Of a stretch of DNA of 43,196 nucleotides, positions 24,698 through 31,569 are shown piece by piece (within the stretch, counting starts at the first letter, position 1; each line of letters opens with the position of its first letter). Position numbers and translations under genes: made by a program. Source of the DNA: Candidatus Saccharimonadota bacterium. GTDB taxonomy: Bacteria > Patescibacteriota > Saccharimonadia > Saccharimonadales > UBA4665. The stretch is taken from the NCBI GenBank assembly GCA_020427965.1, contig JAGQNT010000177.1:1-43196 (forward strand), written 5' to 3'. The notes beneath the pieces are model-generated. The model was not told where the DNA came from. It did not search any database and worked only from the letters and a program-made list of their open reading frames with translations.

Positions 24698-25168
24698 ATG
24701 AAGCCATCCATTCCAAAGTTAGCAATAGAATTCATCAAAGCAGATATCGAACGTGAGATAAGGCTAGCAAGTTTATCCGAGAAAAAAACTTATGGTCTTG
24801 CGGCGAAGCTTTTTAGACTTCCGTATGGTGGAGGTAATTTTATGTGCGCGATGGGGTTAATGTGTTATACGGAATTCTTTGGTAAGCAACTTGGCATCAA
24901 GCGTGGCAGTCGAGGAAATTTCGATTCCTTTTTCGCAAAGCTTGGTAAGCCTTACGAGGAGCTGATTGCAGAGCATAAAATTTATGATATTTTCCGTTGT
25001 GGACTCGCGCATGAGTATCTGATTAAGAAACCAGGAACAATATACATGTTCGGTGATGTGAGCCCTGCACTTGGATTTACAGAAAGTGGTGATACTTATT
25101 TTGTGGTTGAGCAATACTATAAAGACCTCATGGCTGCTGCTGAGAGAGAGTTCGTCGTCACGGAGTAA
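24698..25168 (+). CDS. HEPN-like protein with R-x4-H motif
   Basis: 156 residues from the ATG at 24698; the longer TTG-started frame begins inside the promoter. The protein is helical and contains YDIFRCGLAHEYLI, an Arg100-x4-His105 motif of the kind that forms the active site of HEPN ribonucleases. A conserved-looking Gly/Phe-rich block, LPYGGGNFMCAMGLM, and GSRGNFDSFFAKL precede it. I recall similar uncharacterised proteins but cannot name a family. Base composition is more AT-rich than the core genes. Its divergent partner is the AlbA_2 protein, with only 77 bp between starts. Confidence 0.6.
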   Translation: MKPSIPKLAIEFIKADIEREIRLASLSEKKTYGLAAKLFRLPYGGGNFMCAMGLMCYTEFFGKQLGIKRGSRGNFDSFFAKLGKPYEELIAEHKIYDIFRCGLAHEYLIKKPGTIYMFGDVSPALGFTESGDTYFVVEQYYKDLMAAAEREFVVTE

Positions 25169-25217
25169 GGGGCGTATTACCAATGTCATATTTACTACAG
25201 CCCAATCTGTCGCTGTC

Positions 25218-25321
25218 TTGACAAACGCATTTTCGAAGTGTACACTCGGCACAAAACAAAGAGCCGAACCGAGAGGAACAAAAAAGAGATAAGCGAAGCG
25301 CCACACCCAGGCGCCTTTTTT
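25218..25321 (+). ncRNA. candidate short RNA/attenuated leader upstream of rep
   Basis: Consensus promoter TTGACA (25218-25223) - 17 nt - TACACT (25241-25246). The predicted ~70-nt transcript contains CGGC...GCCG, has no ORF, and ends at GCGCC-acaccca-GGCGC plus T6 (25298-25321). A second terminator follows at 25347-25370, then rep. It may be a copy-control RNA or a leader whose readthrough sets rep expression. Confidence 0.5.
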
Positions 25322-25346
25322 ATTTCAAAAAGTAATCAATTTATAT

Positions 25347-25370
25347 ACCGCCCTCGTCGGCGGTTTTTTT
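25347..25370 (+). terminator. second tandem Rho-independent terminator
   Basis: ACCGCC-ctcgtc-GGCGGT followed by seven T. It follows the first terminator by 25 bp and shields or attenuates the rep gene. The rest of the 356-bp gap 25169-25524 holds the promoter, the first terminator, short inverted repeats (AGCGC-tgt-GCGCT at 25457-25469) and the origin hairpin. Confidence 0.8.
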
Positions 25371-25486
25371 GTGCCCAAAGAATGGAGTAAGGGGTCTTGT
25401 GTAACACCAAACACAATTCGGGATTTAAGACTGAGAGAATCTGCCTTCGTGGTGTTAAGCGCTGTGCGCTACACCCGCAGCAGGTT

Positions 25487-25510
25487 GTCCTGTTACTTGA
25501 TATACAGGAC
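25487..25510 (+). other. candidate rolling-circle double-strand origin (nick-site hairpin)
   Basis: Perfect 7-bp stem GTCCTGT/ACAGGAC presenting a 10-nt loop TACTTGATAT. The loop contains ACTTGATAT, identical to the phiX174 gene A nick site core and close to the CTTGATA nick site of pC194/pUB110-type plasmids. By analogy the nick would fall between G25499 and A25500. It is 14 bp upstream of the HUH rep gene. Confidence 0.72.
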
Positions 25511-25524
25511 AGAAATGGGGTCAA

Positions 25525-26316
25525 ATGTCTGATCTGCAAGACAGGATGAGATCCCTATTTGGTCTGACCTCGGAAGTCGAAGCCTATCAAACGATTCACT
25601 CCCAGGAAGTGAGGTACAAGAACTTCACTAGGAGAATCGACTACAAAGTGCCTTTCGAGAAGCTCATCCCGTTTATGGAACAGTCGAAGAAGCTAATTAG
25701 GACAAAAAGTTCCCGGCCAAAAGAAAATACCGAATCAAACATAGGGCGCTCGCTTCGTCGCACAAACAAAAAAATATACGACATCGTGCATTGCAACGAC
25801 TTTACTCTGTTCATTACCTTTACGTTCGACCCTAAAAAGACGAAAGACCGATACAGCCCACGAGTAGTCAAACGACAGATGCGTAACTGGTTAAAAAATC
25901 AGCAGCGACGCTATGGGAAATTCAGCTACCTCATCGTGCCTGAACGCCATAAAGATGGCGCTCTCCACTTTCACGCGCTTTTTGCTGGGTATACCGGAAA
26001 ACTCGTAGACTCGGGCAAAAAACGTCATGGCAAAACAAGCTACAACCTCACCGGCTACACATTAGGTCATACCCAGGCCAGCATCATTGATGACTCACAA
26101 AAGGCCATGAACTATCTGCGTAAGTACATCACCAAAGACATGCCGCTATTCCCCGGCAAACATCGTTACTGGGCAAGCAAAGGCCTTCGTCGGCCACAGG
26201 TTATCGATAATCCACCACCGTGGGACTCGAACAAGACTCCGCTACGGGCTTATGAGAACGAGTATTGCGTCCAAGCTGACTTCGCGCGCGATTCCGGAGG
26301 TGGTGATGAAGCGTAG
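25525..26316 (+). CDS. rep: HUH-family rolling-circle replication initiator (Rep)
   Basis: 263 residues. The HUH motifs appear in order: motif 1 FTLFITFTFD (about 93-102), motif 2 GALHFHALF with His148-Phe-His150 that binds the divalent metal, and motif 3 NYLRKYITKD with Tyr197 and Tyr201. The two tyrosines three residues apart (YxxxY) are typical of the phiX174 gpA-like superfamily. It should nick the ACTTGATAT origin just upstream and stay linked to the 5' end. The N-terminal basic region (RSSRPK-type residues, about 55-85) may bind DNA. Followed by a 31-aa ORF and a serine recombinase, forming a replication-integration module. Confidence 0.85.
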   Translation: MSDLQDRMRSLFGLTSEVEAYQTIHSQEVRYKNFTRRIDYKVPFEKLIPFMEQSKKLIRTKSSRPKENTESNIGRSLRRTNKKIYDIVHCNDFTLFITFTFDPKKTKDRYSPRVVKRQMRNWLKNQQRRYGKFSYLIVPERHKDGALHFHALFAGYTGKLVDSGKKRHGKTSYNLTGYTLGHTQASIIDDSQKAMNYLRKYITKDMPLFPGKHRYWASKGLRRPQVIDNPPPWDSNKTPLRAYENEYCVQADFARDSGGGDEA

Positions 26317-26326
26317 TCCGCAAATC

Positions 26327-26347
26327 AGCACACGCAGAGCGTGTGCT
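26327..26347. repeat. perfect hairpin AGCACACGC-aga-GCGTGTGCT
   Basis: 9-bp perfect inverted repeat with a 3-nt loop, 10 bp after the rep stop, without a T-run. It could be a single-strand origin, a processing site or a weak terminator. Confidence 0.45.
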
Positions 26348-26396
26348 ACACTGTTGCGTTGCTTCATCTCCACTCCCATGGATTGGGGGCTCTAAC

Positions 26397-26492
26397 ATGG
26401 CGTTGTCTTCCACTGACTTAGAAGCGTGGAAGGCGTATTTTAAGTTGCTTGCCGAACTCGACAAGAAACAGAAGAGGAAGAAGAACCCGTGA
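26397..26492 (+). CDS. 31-aa small basic protein between rep and recombinase
   Basis: ORF MALSSTDLEAWKAYF... ending in KKQKRKKNP; an amphipathic helix followed by a Lys/Arg-rich tail, suggesting nucleic-acid or protein binding. GGGGG lies about 9 nt upstream of the ATG. Its stop lies 34 bp before the recombinase start. It could be a small regulator or directionality factor of the element, by position only. Confidence 0.45.
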   Translation: MALSSTDLEAWKAYFKLLAELDKKQKRKKNP

Positions 26493-26526
26493 GTTATACT
26501 ATAAGCAGAATTAATCGAGGGTATCG

Positions 26527-28251
26527 GTGGGAATGAAAGCATTTCTCATCGCACGCGTCTCGACTGCCGATCAGGTCGATGCATTGCCGGCTCAAATCTA
26601 CCGGCTCACCGACTACGCCCATGCCAAAGGGCTGGAGTACGAACTATTTGAATTTCACGAGAGTGCCTATAAGGGCACACGCGAAAAGTTCCGCGCCGTC
26701 ATTACGAAGATTCAATCTTCGACCGAGCCTATTATCATCGTGTTCGATAAGGTCGACCGGCTCACCCGAGATTCAAGTGCGGAAGAGACTCGAGTACTCA
26801 AAAAGTTGTATCAATCGGGCAAGATTGAACTTCATTTTCCGTCCGAAAACTTATTCCTTCATCAACATTCACCGTCGACCGATAAAATGCGCCTCGGGCT
26901 CAACATAGTATTCGGGGAATACTATTCAGACGCAATTAGCGACAACGTAAAGCGTAAGAATCAGCAGCTATGGCGCGATGGAGTCTGGACGAGCCTCGCT
27001 CCTTTCGGCTACAAGAACACCACCCGCGATGATGGCCGTAAGTGGATAGAGTTAGTGCCACTAAAGGCTGATGCCGTGCGAAGAGCATTCGAGCTCTATG
27101 TGACTGGCACCTATTCATTGAAATTAGTCCGGGACAAGATTATCCGTGAGTACGGCTTCACTCTAACTGCTGCACAGTGGGACAAAATCCTCAAAAACCC
27201 TTTTTATACGGGCGTCATGCGTATCAAGGGTGACTTATACCCTCACCACTACGACACAGTTATCAGCGAGGATTTATTTGAGCAGGCAAAGCGAACTCGC
27301 GGGAGTTACGCGGTCAAACCTCGGCGTTGGGCAGGCCTTCCCTATGCGTATCGCGGCCTCATCTACTGCACCGAGTGTGGCTGCAAGGTCACCTTTGAGA
27401 AAAAGAAAGGAAAATACATTTACGGCCACTGCACCCAGTACAAGGGCAAGCACGGGGCGGCGTATGTATCAGAAAATAGCCTCACAGACCAGTTACGATC
27501 AGTGTTCGTCCAGATTCGACTGCCTGACGATGCGTACGAAGAAGTCAAGCAATCCCTCCTCGCAGACGACCAGCAAGCGAGTAAAGACAGCGCGGCTAAG
27601 CTCACGAGCATCAACACGGAAATTAAAAAAGTTGAGATGAAGATAGAGCGCAACTACGATACGTATCTTGAGGGTGCTATTGCCAAAGAAATGTACCAAC
27701 GCAAGCAAAAAGAATTGTCCGAAAACAAGCGCGCTCTTGAAAGTAGTAGAAAAAATATCGAACTTGTGTCGAAAGATACTTACGACGAAGCTCTACATCT
27801 GTTGGATTTATCTCGCAGGGCTTCTGATATCTTCGAAAACTCAGAAATTGAGGAAAAACGAATTTTGCTCAATATGGTACTTTCGAACTTGGAGCTTGAA
27901 GACAAAGAACTTCGGTGGAAATTAAAAAAACCATACGATACGATGGCTTTTTGTAACGAAACTCAAAATTGGCTGGGGATGAGGGATTCGAACCCCCGAT
28001 CATGGGACCAGAACCCACTGCCTTACCACTTGGCCAATCCCCAGTACAAGGGGAAATTATACTCGAAATATCTACTTTGCGCTAGAATGACGGTATGGCG
28101 AAACAATGTCAAAGCTGCGGCATGCCCTTGCAGGACAAACAGGGTGATAACCGCGCAAGCGAAAAAGATGGCTCAAAATCCGAGAAATGGTGTAATTTGT
28201 GCTACAAAGACGGTGAATTCATTGGCCCCGACTGCACTCTGCAAGAAATGA
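26527..28251 (+). CDS. large serine recombinase (integrase), frame runs through tRNA-Gln
   Basis: GTG start with GAGGG 6 nt upstream. The resolvase domain has catalytic Ser12 in FLIARVSTADQ and, further on, FDKVDRLTRDSS. A recombinase domain follows (about 160-270, with PFGYKN and KNPFYTGVM), then a zinc ribbon (CTECGCKVTF...GHC) and a coiled coil. The expected end of the family is near residue 480, but there is no stop. The frame continues antisense through the tRNA-Gln gene (residues ~482-506, including GMRDSNPRSWDQNPLPYHL) and into the next gene, stopping at 28251. The C-terminal ~95 residues are thus host-derived and were probably acquired on integration. Confidence 0.85.
   Translation: MGMKAFLIARVSTADQVDALPAQIYRLTDYAHAKGLEYELFEFHESAYKGTREKFRAVITKIQSSTEPIIIVFDKVDRLTRDSSAEETRVLKKLYQSGKIELHFPSENLFLHQHSPSTDKMRLGLNIVFGEYYSDAISDNVKRKNQQLWRDGVWTSLAPFGYKNTTRDDGRKWIELVPLKADAVRRAFELYVTGTYSLKLVRDKIIREYGFTLTAAQWDKILKNPFYTGVMRIKGDLYPHHYDTVISEDLFEQAKRTRGSYAVKPRRWAGLPYAYRGLIYCTECGCKVTFEKKKGKYIYGHCTQYKGKHGAAYVSENSLTDQLRSVFVQIRLPDDAYEEVKQSLLADDQQASKDSAAKLTSINTEIKKVEMKIERNYDTYLEGAIAKEMYQRKQKELSENKRALESSRKNIELVSKDTYDEALHLLDLSRRASDIFENSEIEEKRILLNMVLSNLELEDKELRWKLKKPYDTMAFCNETQNWLGMRDSNPRSWDQNPLPYHLANPQYKGKLYSKYLLCARMTVWRNNVKAAACPCRTNRVITAQAKKMAQNPRNGVICATKTVNSLAPTALCKK
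27970..28043 (-). tRNA. tRNA-Gln (anticodon CUG)
   Basis: A 74-nt cloverleaf on the minus strand: acceptor TGGGGAT/ATCCCCA with U1-A72 as usual for tRNA-Gln, D-arm GCC...GGC, anticodon stem GTGGG/CCCAT with loop TTCTGGT (anticodon CTG at 28011-28009), T-arm GGGGG-TTCGAAT-CCCT, discriminator G and encoded CCA. The serine recombinase abuts its 3' end, marking it as the attachment gene. Confidence 0.95.
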
Positions 28252-28352
28252 CGCAGATTGTTGATGCTGCCCTAAAAAACAAAGGGTGGCCAAAGCCACT
28301 ACGCTGGATCGCAAAGAAGCAATTACCACATCTAGAGCGCTGGAGAAATTAG
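28095..28352 (+). CDS. small zinc-ribbon protein, 85 aa
   Basis: N-terminal CQSCGMPL and, further on, WCNLCYKDG give two CxxC knuckles; the rest is a helical tail (TLQEMTQIVDAALKNKGWP). It matches the small 'putative zinc ribbon' family. The function is unknown. The runaway recombinase frame overlaps its first half in another frame. It converges on the receiver gene with a 4-bp overlap. Start at the ATG 28095; no clear ribosome binding site, and the -10-like TAGAAT (28083-28088) lies 6 nt before the ATG, consistent with a leaderless message. Confidence 0.8.
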   Translation: MAKQCQSCGMPLQDKQGDNRASEKDGSKSEKWCNLCYKDGEFIGPDCTLQEMTQIVDAALKNKGWPKPLRWIAKKQLPHLERWRN

Positions 28353-28747
28353 GTGGCATCGGGCCGGAGTACGTTATTCACGAACTGGTCTAGCATGTCG
28401 TCGGTCATATTGGCTTTGACGATATAATCTTCGATGCCTAGTTGGCGTAAACCCGCCGGTGCCTCCGATTCGTTGAGGTTCGAAATGACCAAAACCTTGA
28501 TGTCTCTACCCCAGTCACTTTTACGTATCGTCTCGAGCACTTTATCGCCAGCAATATCGGGTATCATCAGGTCTAGCAGTACTAGGTCTGGCAGTTCTTT
28601 TTGGATGAAATACAACCCCGTTATGCCGTTATAACCGATAAAACAGGTGTAGCCAATGGCTTCGAGTCTGGTTTTGTAGATCGCAGCGAGATCAGCATTA
28701 TCTTCGACAATGACAATTTTCTGACTAACGGGCGTTGTTGGATTCAT
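28349..28747 (-). CDS. lone response-regulator receiver domain
   Basis: 132 residues from the ATG at 28747. Receiver signatures: acidic pair Glu15-Asp16 (VIVEDN), phosphoacceptor Asp59 (VLLDLMIP), Ser89 (VISN) and Lys111 (IVKA). There is no output domain, so it acts by protein-protein contact (CheY/PilG-like) or in a phosphorelay. No histidine kinase is in the window. The open frame to 28882 would overlap the divergent LPxTG gene and is rejected. Confidence 0.9.
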   Translation of the reverse strand: MNPTTPVSQKIVIVEDNADLAAIYKTRLEAIGYTCFIGYNGITGLYFIQKELPDLVLLDLMIPDIAGDKVLETIRKSDWGRDIKVLVISNLNESEAPAGLRQLGIEDYIVKANMTDDMLDQFVNNVLRPDAT

Positions 28748-28861
28748 ATGTAGATATTCTACGCCCCGTTGACGAGCATTACTAGGAAACCTTGACGGAG
28801 ATGTTTTAAAAACTAACAACAATGTCGTATAATCATACTTACGCTTAACAAAAGAAAAAAT

Positions 28862-29794
28862 ATGGCTAAAAAAACCCGTCAAATCACAAAATCAAAGACC
28901 AAAAAACACCCCGTTGCAGCAGCAACCCGAACTAAAAAGGGCGCCCCGAAAAAGGGACTGATTCATCACACAAAGCGTCTGTACCACGTTACACCAAAGT
29001 TCGTCCATGGCATGGTCGTGGGTGCATTTGTAGGTATTCTGGTATTAGTACCGCTTGGCAGTGCTCAAAATGCAGATGCGCTCAGTATCAAGACAACGAA
29101 AGACTGTGACGCTTGGTCGATTGTAAACTGCGGGGTTACCTCGACAGCTAACCTAAAGAATGCCTACGATCAGAGTAGCTATGTCAAACATGTCTACAGC
29201 TACTTCACAATTTCTGCAACTGACATGTCAACGATCGGCAAGAAAGCCGTAAAAGGAACTGTGTACAACGACGGTCGTGTAACAGTTGACGGCAAGGTAG
29301 TGGCCACTAAGGCAAAAACCGCCGCGCGGCTGCGCGTTACCAACAAAGACCAACGAGTGACCAAATCCGGCTCGGTGTTTTACACCAGACCCATCGCCTT
29401 ATCTTGGTCGCACACCTCTGGCCCGGCTTATGTTGTCATGAAGTCTGGCAAATTCGACTTTGCAATTTTAGCGTCCTGCGGCAATCCAATTACAGCCACA
29501 CCCAAGAAAACACTTCAAGCGGAACCCGTGCCAACTCCTCATACGCCAAACCCAACCCCGACACCACCACAAACCGACACGGACGTTACACCTCCTAGTA
29601 CAACCCCAGTCAAAACCGCGAGCATCACCACCCTACCCAAGACCGGCATTGGTGCAGTCGGATTTGTGTTCCTCATGGCGGTCATTGGAGGCTTCGTGTT
29701 CCACAAGACCCATCACCATGTGAAGAAGCGCCGCTCAGCTAAGAAACATAGCGCCACTACTCATCATCGCAAAGCATCGCATGTTAGCAGATAG
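28862..29794 (+). CDS. LPKTG-type cell-surface protein, paralogue of the 16630 gene
   Basis: 310 residues. Very basic N-terminus, membrane/signal helix (MVVGAFVGILVLVPLGSAQNADA), then a domain beginning CDAWSIVNCGV and containing GTVYNDGRVTVDGKVVATKA, homologous to the domain of the 16630 protein. A Pro/Thr stalk leads to TLPKTG at about residue 258, a hydrophobic helix and a long basic His/Lys/Arg tail. Sorting-signal architecture suggests sortase anchoring. TATAAT lies upstream in TCGTATAATCATACTTACGCTTAAC; the ribosome binding site is weak. Confidence 0.8.
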   Translation: MAKKTRQITKSKTKKHPVAAATRTKKGAPKKGLIHHTKRLYHVTPKFVHGMVVGAFVGILVLVPLGSAQNADALSIKTTKDCDAWSIVNCGVTSTANLKNAYDQSSYVKHVYSYFTISATDMSTIGKKAVKGTVYNDGRVTVDGKVVATKAKTAARLRVTNKDQRVTKSGSVFYTRPIALSWSHTSGPAYVVMKSGKFDFAILASCGNPITATPKKTLQAEPVPTPHTPNPTPTPPQTDTDVTPPSTTPVKTASITTLPKTGIGAVGFVFLMAVIGGFVFHKTHHHVKKRRSAKKHSATTHHRKASHVSR

Positions 29795-29883
29795 TCTTTT
29801 GTTAGCATAAGCAGCAAAACAATGTTAATTTTACATTTGCAAATTTTTTAGGCTGGGCGTAGGGTGTAGGTACGAATTAAGTA

Positions 29884-29976
29884 TTGCAGCAAGACTGTCA
29901 CCTCGCGAAAGCTGCAAAGAGGAGGATCACATGTCAGAAAATGCGTCTTAACCAACTCAAAATTGAGTTGGTTTTT
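29884..29976 (+). promoter_or_regulatory. mRNA leader with six-codon ORF and terminator hairpin
   Basis: TTGCAGC (29884-29890) pairs with GCTGCAA (29911-29917). CCTC in the loop (29901-29904) can pair with GAGG (29919-29922) of a strong GAGGAGG ribosome binding site, giving a possible H-type pseudoknot. Then comes ATG TCA GAA AAT GCG TCT TAA (29931-29951), whose stop touches a perfect terminator ACCAACTCAA-aa-TTGAGTTGGT plus Ts (29951-29976). This is the arrangement of a translation-coupled attenuator before the gene at 30007. Confidence 0.5.
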
Positions 29977-30006
29977 CAATTACATAGTTAATTTAAGGAG
30001 AATATT

Positions 30007-30357
30007 ATGCCAACCGTAACACCTATTCGAAGTTTTCCATGGGGTGGTCATCTGTTTATGGAAATCCCTCTACACAAAAAATCGGCTAACAAGTTTTACG
30101 CCCGCCACGGGGAAACTGCCGAAGGTCGCCAATACATTGAGTTTTCCAAGTTTGGACCACGTCCAAACACAGAGCACGACATCTATAACCAAAAACTGAG
30201 ACTATTTAGTCCCCTGCAATGGATTCAATTAAAGCACTATGTAGAACGTGAACTTACTGACTCAATCGGATGGGACCTGACTGAAGCAGAACGAATTTTC
30301 GAGAAAAAGACTAATGAGACGACCAAATCGAAAGCGGTTGAAGCCCCCAAAGCATAG
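30007..30357 (+). CDS. cytosolic protein of unknown function, 116 aa
   Basis: No signal or membrane helix; contains aromatic-rich IRSFPWGGHLFMEIPL, RQYIEFSKFGPRPNTEHDIYNQKLRLFSPLQWIQLKHYV and a charged C-terminus. AAGGAG lies 8 nt before the ATG. No family recognised. Its 5' leader includes the candidate attenuator, so expression is probably regulated by termination. Confidence 0.65.
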   Translation: MPTVTPIRSFPWGGHLFMEIPLHKKSANKFYARHGETAEGRQYIEFSKFGPRPNTEHDIYNQKLRLFSPLQWIQLKHYVERELTDSIGWDLTEAERIFEKKTNETTKSKAVEAPKA

Positions 30358-30394
30358 TTTGCATAGCTAGCCCGCAGTCCTATACTAGTTTGTA

Positions 30395-31492
30395 ATGAAA
30401 CAGCTAGGACGACTGGGACTGAGTGCGTTGATAGGAGTAGTTGTTGCAAGTATCTATTTCTTGTTTGAGCACGGCTTGCACCACGCCCTTCACTTCGTAT
30501 GGTTTGACTTAGTCGACACAGACGAACAAAGATTGTGGGTCCCTGTGATCTGTATTGTTTTGACCATAGTGTACTTTGGCACCATGCACGCATTAGACCC
30601 GCAAAATGAGCACCGTGAAAGTCATGGCCTGGGTGAAACCTCGAAAGTATCAGCCGCCAATATCAGTAAAATATTAGTCATTGGTTTTCTGTCGTTGCTG
30701 GCAGGTGCCTCACTGGGTCCGGAAGCAGTACTGGTGCCTGCCTGTATCATGTCTGGTGTTTTTATTGGAAAATTGTTTCTACCTGGCACCGATCATGACA
30801 CAAAAGCGCTTGGCGTTGTTGGTTTTGTGGCACTTTTCACGGCATTCTTTAGCTCTTTCTTTGTAGGGGTTATCTCGCTCTTACTCGTGAAACGACAGTT
30901 TAAAACCCGCATAGAGCCGACACTTATAGTCTACGCGATTACCGCAGCCGTAACGTCGTACCTTACGCTAAAGATATTAGAAAATCCATCCTACGTTCAG
31001 CTGCCGGACCACTCCTGGAGTCTTAATATCTCCACCCTATTTTTACTGAGCATACTGCTCGGGGCAGGTTACGCCATTGTCTATCTATTAGATATTGCGC
31101 ACACAGCCAGTCAATACGTTACACGCTATCTTACTGATAAAGCCTGGTGGCTCCATGCTCTCGTTACTGGAGGAGTGCTATCAATGCTCTACCTACTGGG
31201 AGGTAACCTGGTAGAATTTACTGGCAATCTGGCAATCATACCCATGTTTCACCAAGCTTCGGCGCTGGGTCTAGTTGGCTTAGTGTGGATTATGGTGGTC
31301 AAGTTATTGGCAATTAGTTGGTCGCGAGCAGGTGGCTTCAGAGGTGGATTAATTTTTCCAATGATTTTCGTGGCATCAATTGTTGTTGCTATCATACATC
31401 TATACGCACCCGCCCTTAATCCTATTTACGGCCTAATCGCAACTATTGTTGGCATGTTCGTGGCCGACCGTAAGGTCAAGGCCCTAATTTAG
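30395..31492 (+). CDS. ClC-family chloride/anion channel or antiporter
   Basis: 365 residues, about ten membrane helices. ClC hallmarks: AGASLGPEAVLVP (variant of GxSLGxEGP, retaining the gating Glu) and GGFRGGLIFPMIFVAS (variant of GxFxP). Shorter than canonical ClC proteins (about 400-470 aa). Transports Cl- or F-; which ion cannot be decided. TATACT lies 8 nt before the ATG. Confidence 0.85.
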   Translation: MKQLGRLGLSALIGVVVASIYFLFEHGLHHALHFVWFDLVDTDEQRLWVPVICIVLTIVYFGTMHALDPQNEHRESHGLGETSKVSAANISKILVIGFLSLLAGASLGPEAVLVPACIMSGVFIGKLFLPGTDHDTKALGVVGFVALFTAFFSSFFVGVISLLLVKRQFKTRIEPTLIVYAITAAVTSYLTLKILENPSYVQLPDHSWSLNISTLFLLSILLGAGYAIVYLLDIAHTASQYVTRYLTDKAWWLHALVTGGVLSMLYLLGGNLVEFTGNLAIIPMFHQASALGLVGLVWIMVVKLLAISWSRAGGFRGGLIFPMIFVASIVVAIIHLYAPALNPIYGLIATIVGMFVADRKVKALI

Positions 31493-31569
31493 TCGTAACT
31501 CTATAGATTGCGATTCGCGTCACACTTCACGCACTAAAAAGATGATATGCTGGTAAGGAGAAACTACTT

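Larger units (their letters stand above)
25162..25394 (+). repeat. 11-bp direct repeat around the sRNA/terminator region
   Basis: GGAGTAAGGGG at 25162-25172 (spanning the stop of the HEPN-like gene) and again at 25384-25394. The copies bracket the promoter and two terminators upstream of rep. They could be an insertion-site duplication or iterons; weak on their own. Confidence 0.3.
25218..27970 (+). mobile_element. integrated rolling-circle element (rep + serine integrase)
   Basis: A module of candidate small RNA, tandem terminators, nick-site hairpin, HUH Rep, 31-aa ORF and serine recombinase, directly abutting the 3' end of tRNA-Gln. The right edge is taken as the tRNA boundary. I could not find a matching second tRNA fragment, so the left edge is unknown. 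It may lie anywhere from about 25.2 kb back to about 20.8 kb, where other accessory genes begin. No capsid, Zot or relaxase gene is seen, so it is closer to an integrating plasmid than to a phage. Confidence 0.6.

Noticed and set aside
27970-28043. A second partial copy of tRNA-Gln as the left attachment site
   Set aside because: I searched by eye for the T-arm/acceptor sequence between 19.5 and 27.9 kb and found no convincing match; serine integrase cores can be too short to see.
28095-28251. Recombinase residues beyond the tRNA as a genuine conserved C-terminus
   Set aside because: This stretch overlaps the zinc-ribbon gene in another frame and is low in protein-like pattern. It is kept only as an open frame, not as a conserved domain.
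29884-29976. Fluoride riboswitch controlling the ClC gene
   Set aside because: The sequence lacks the conserved crcB motif blocks, and another gene lies between the leader and the ClC gene.
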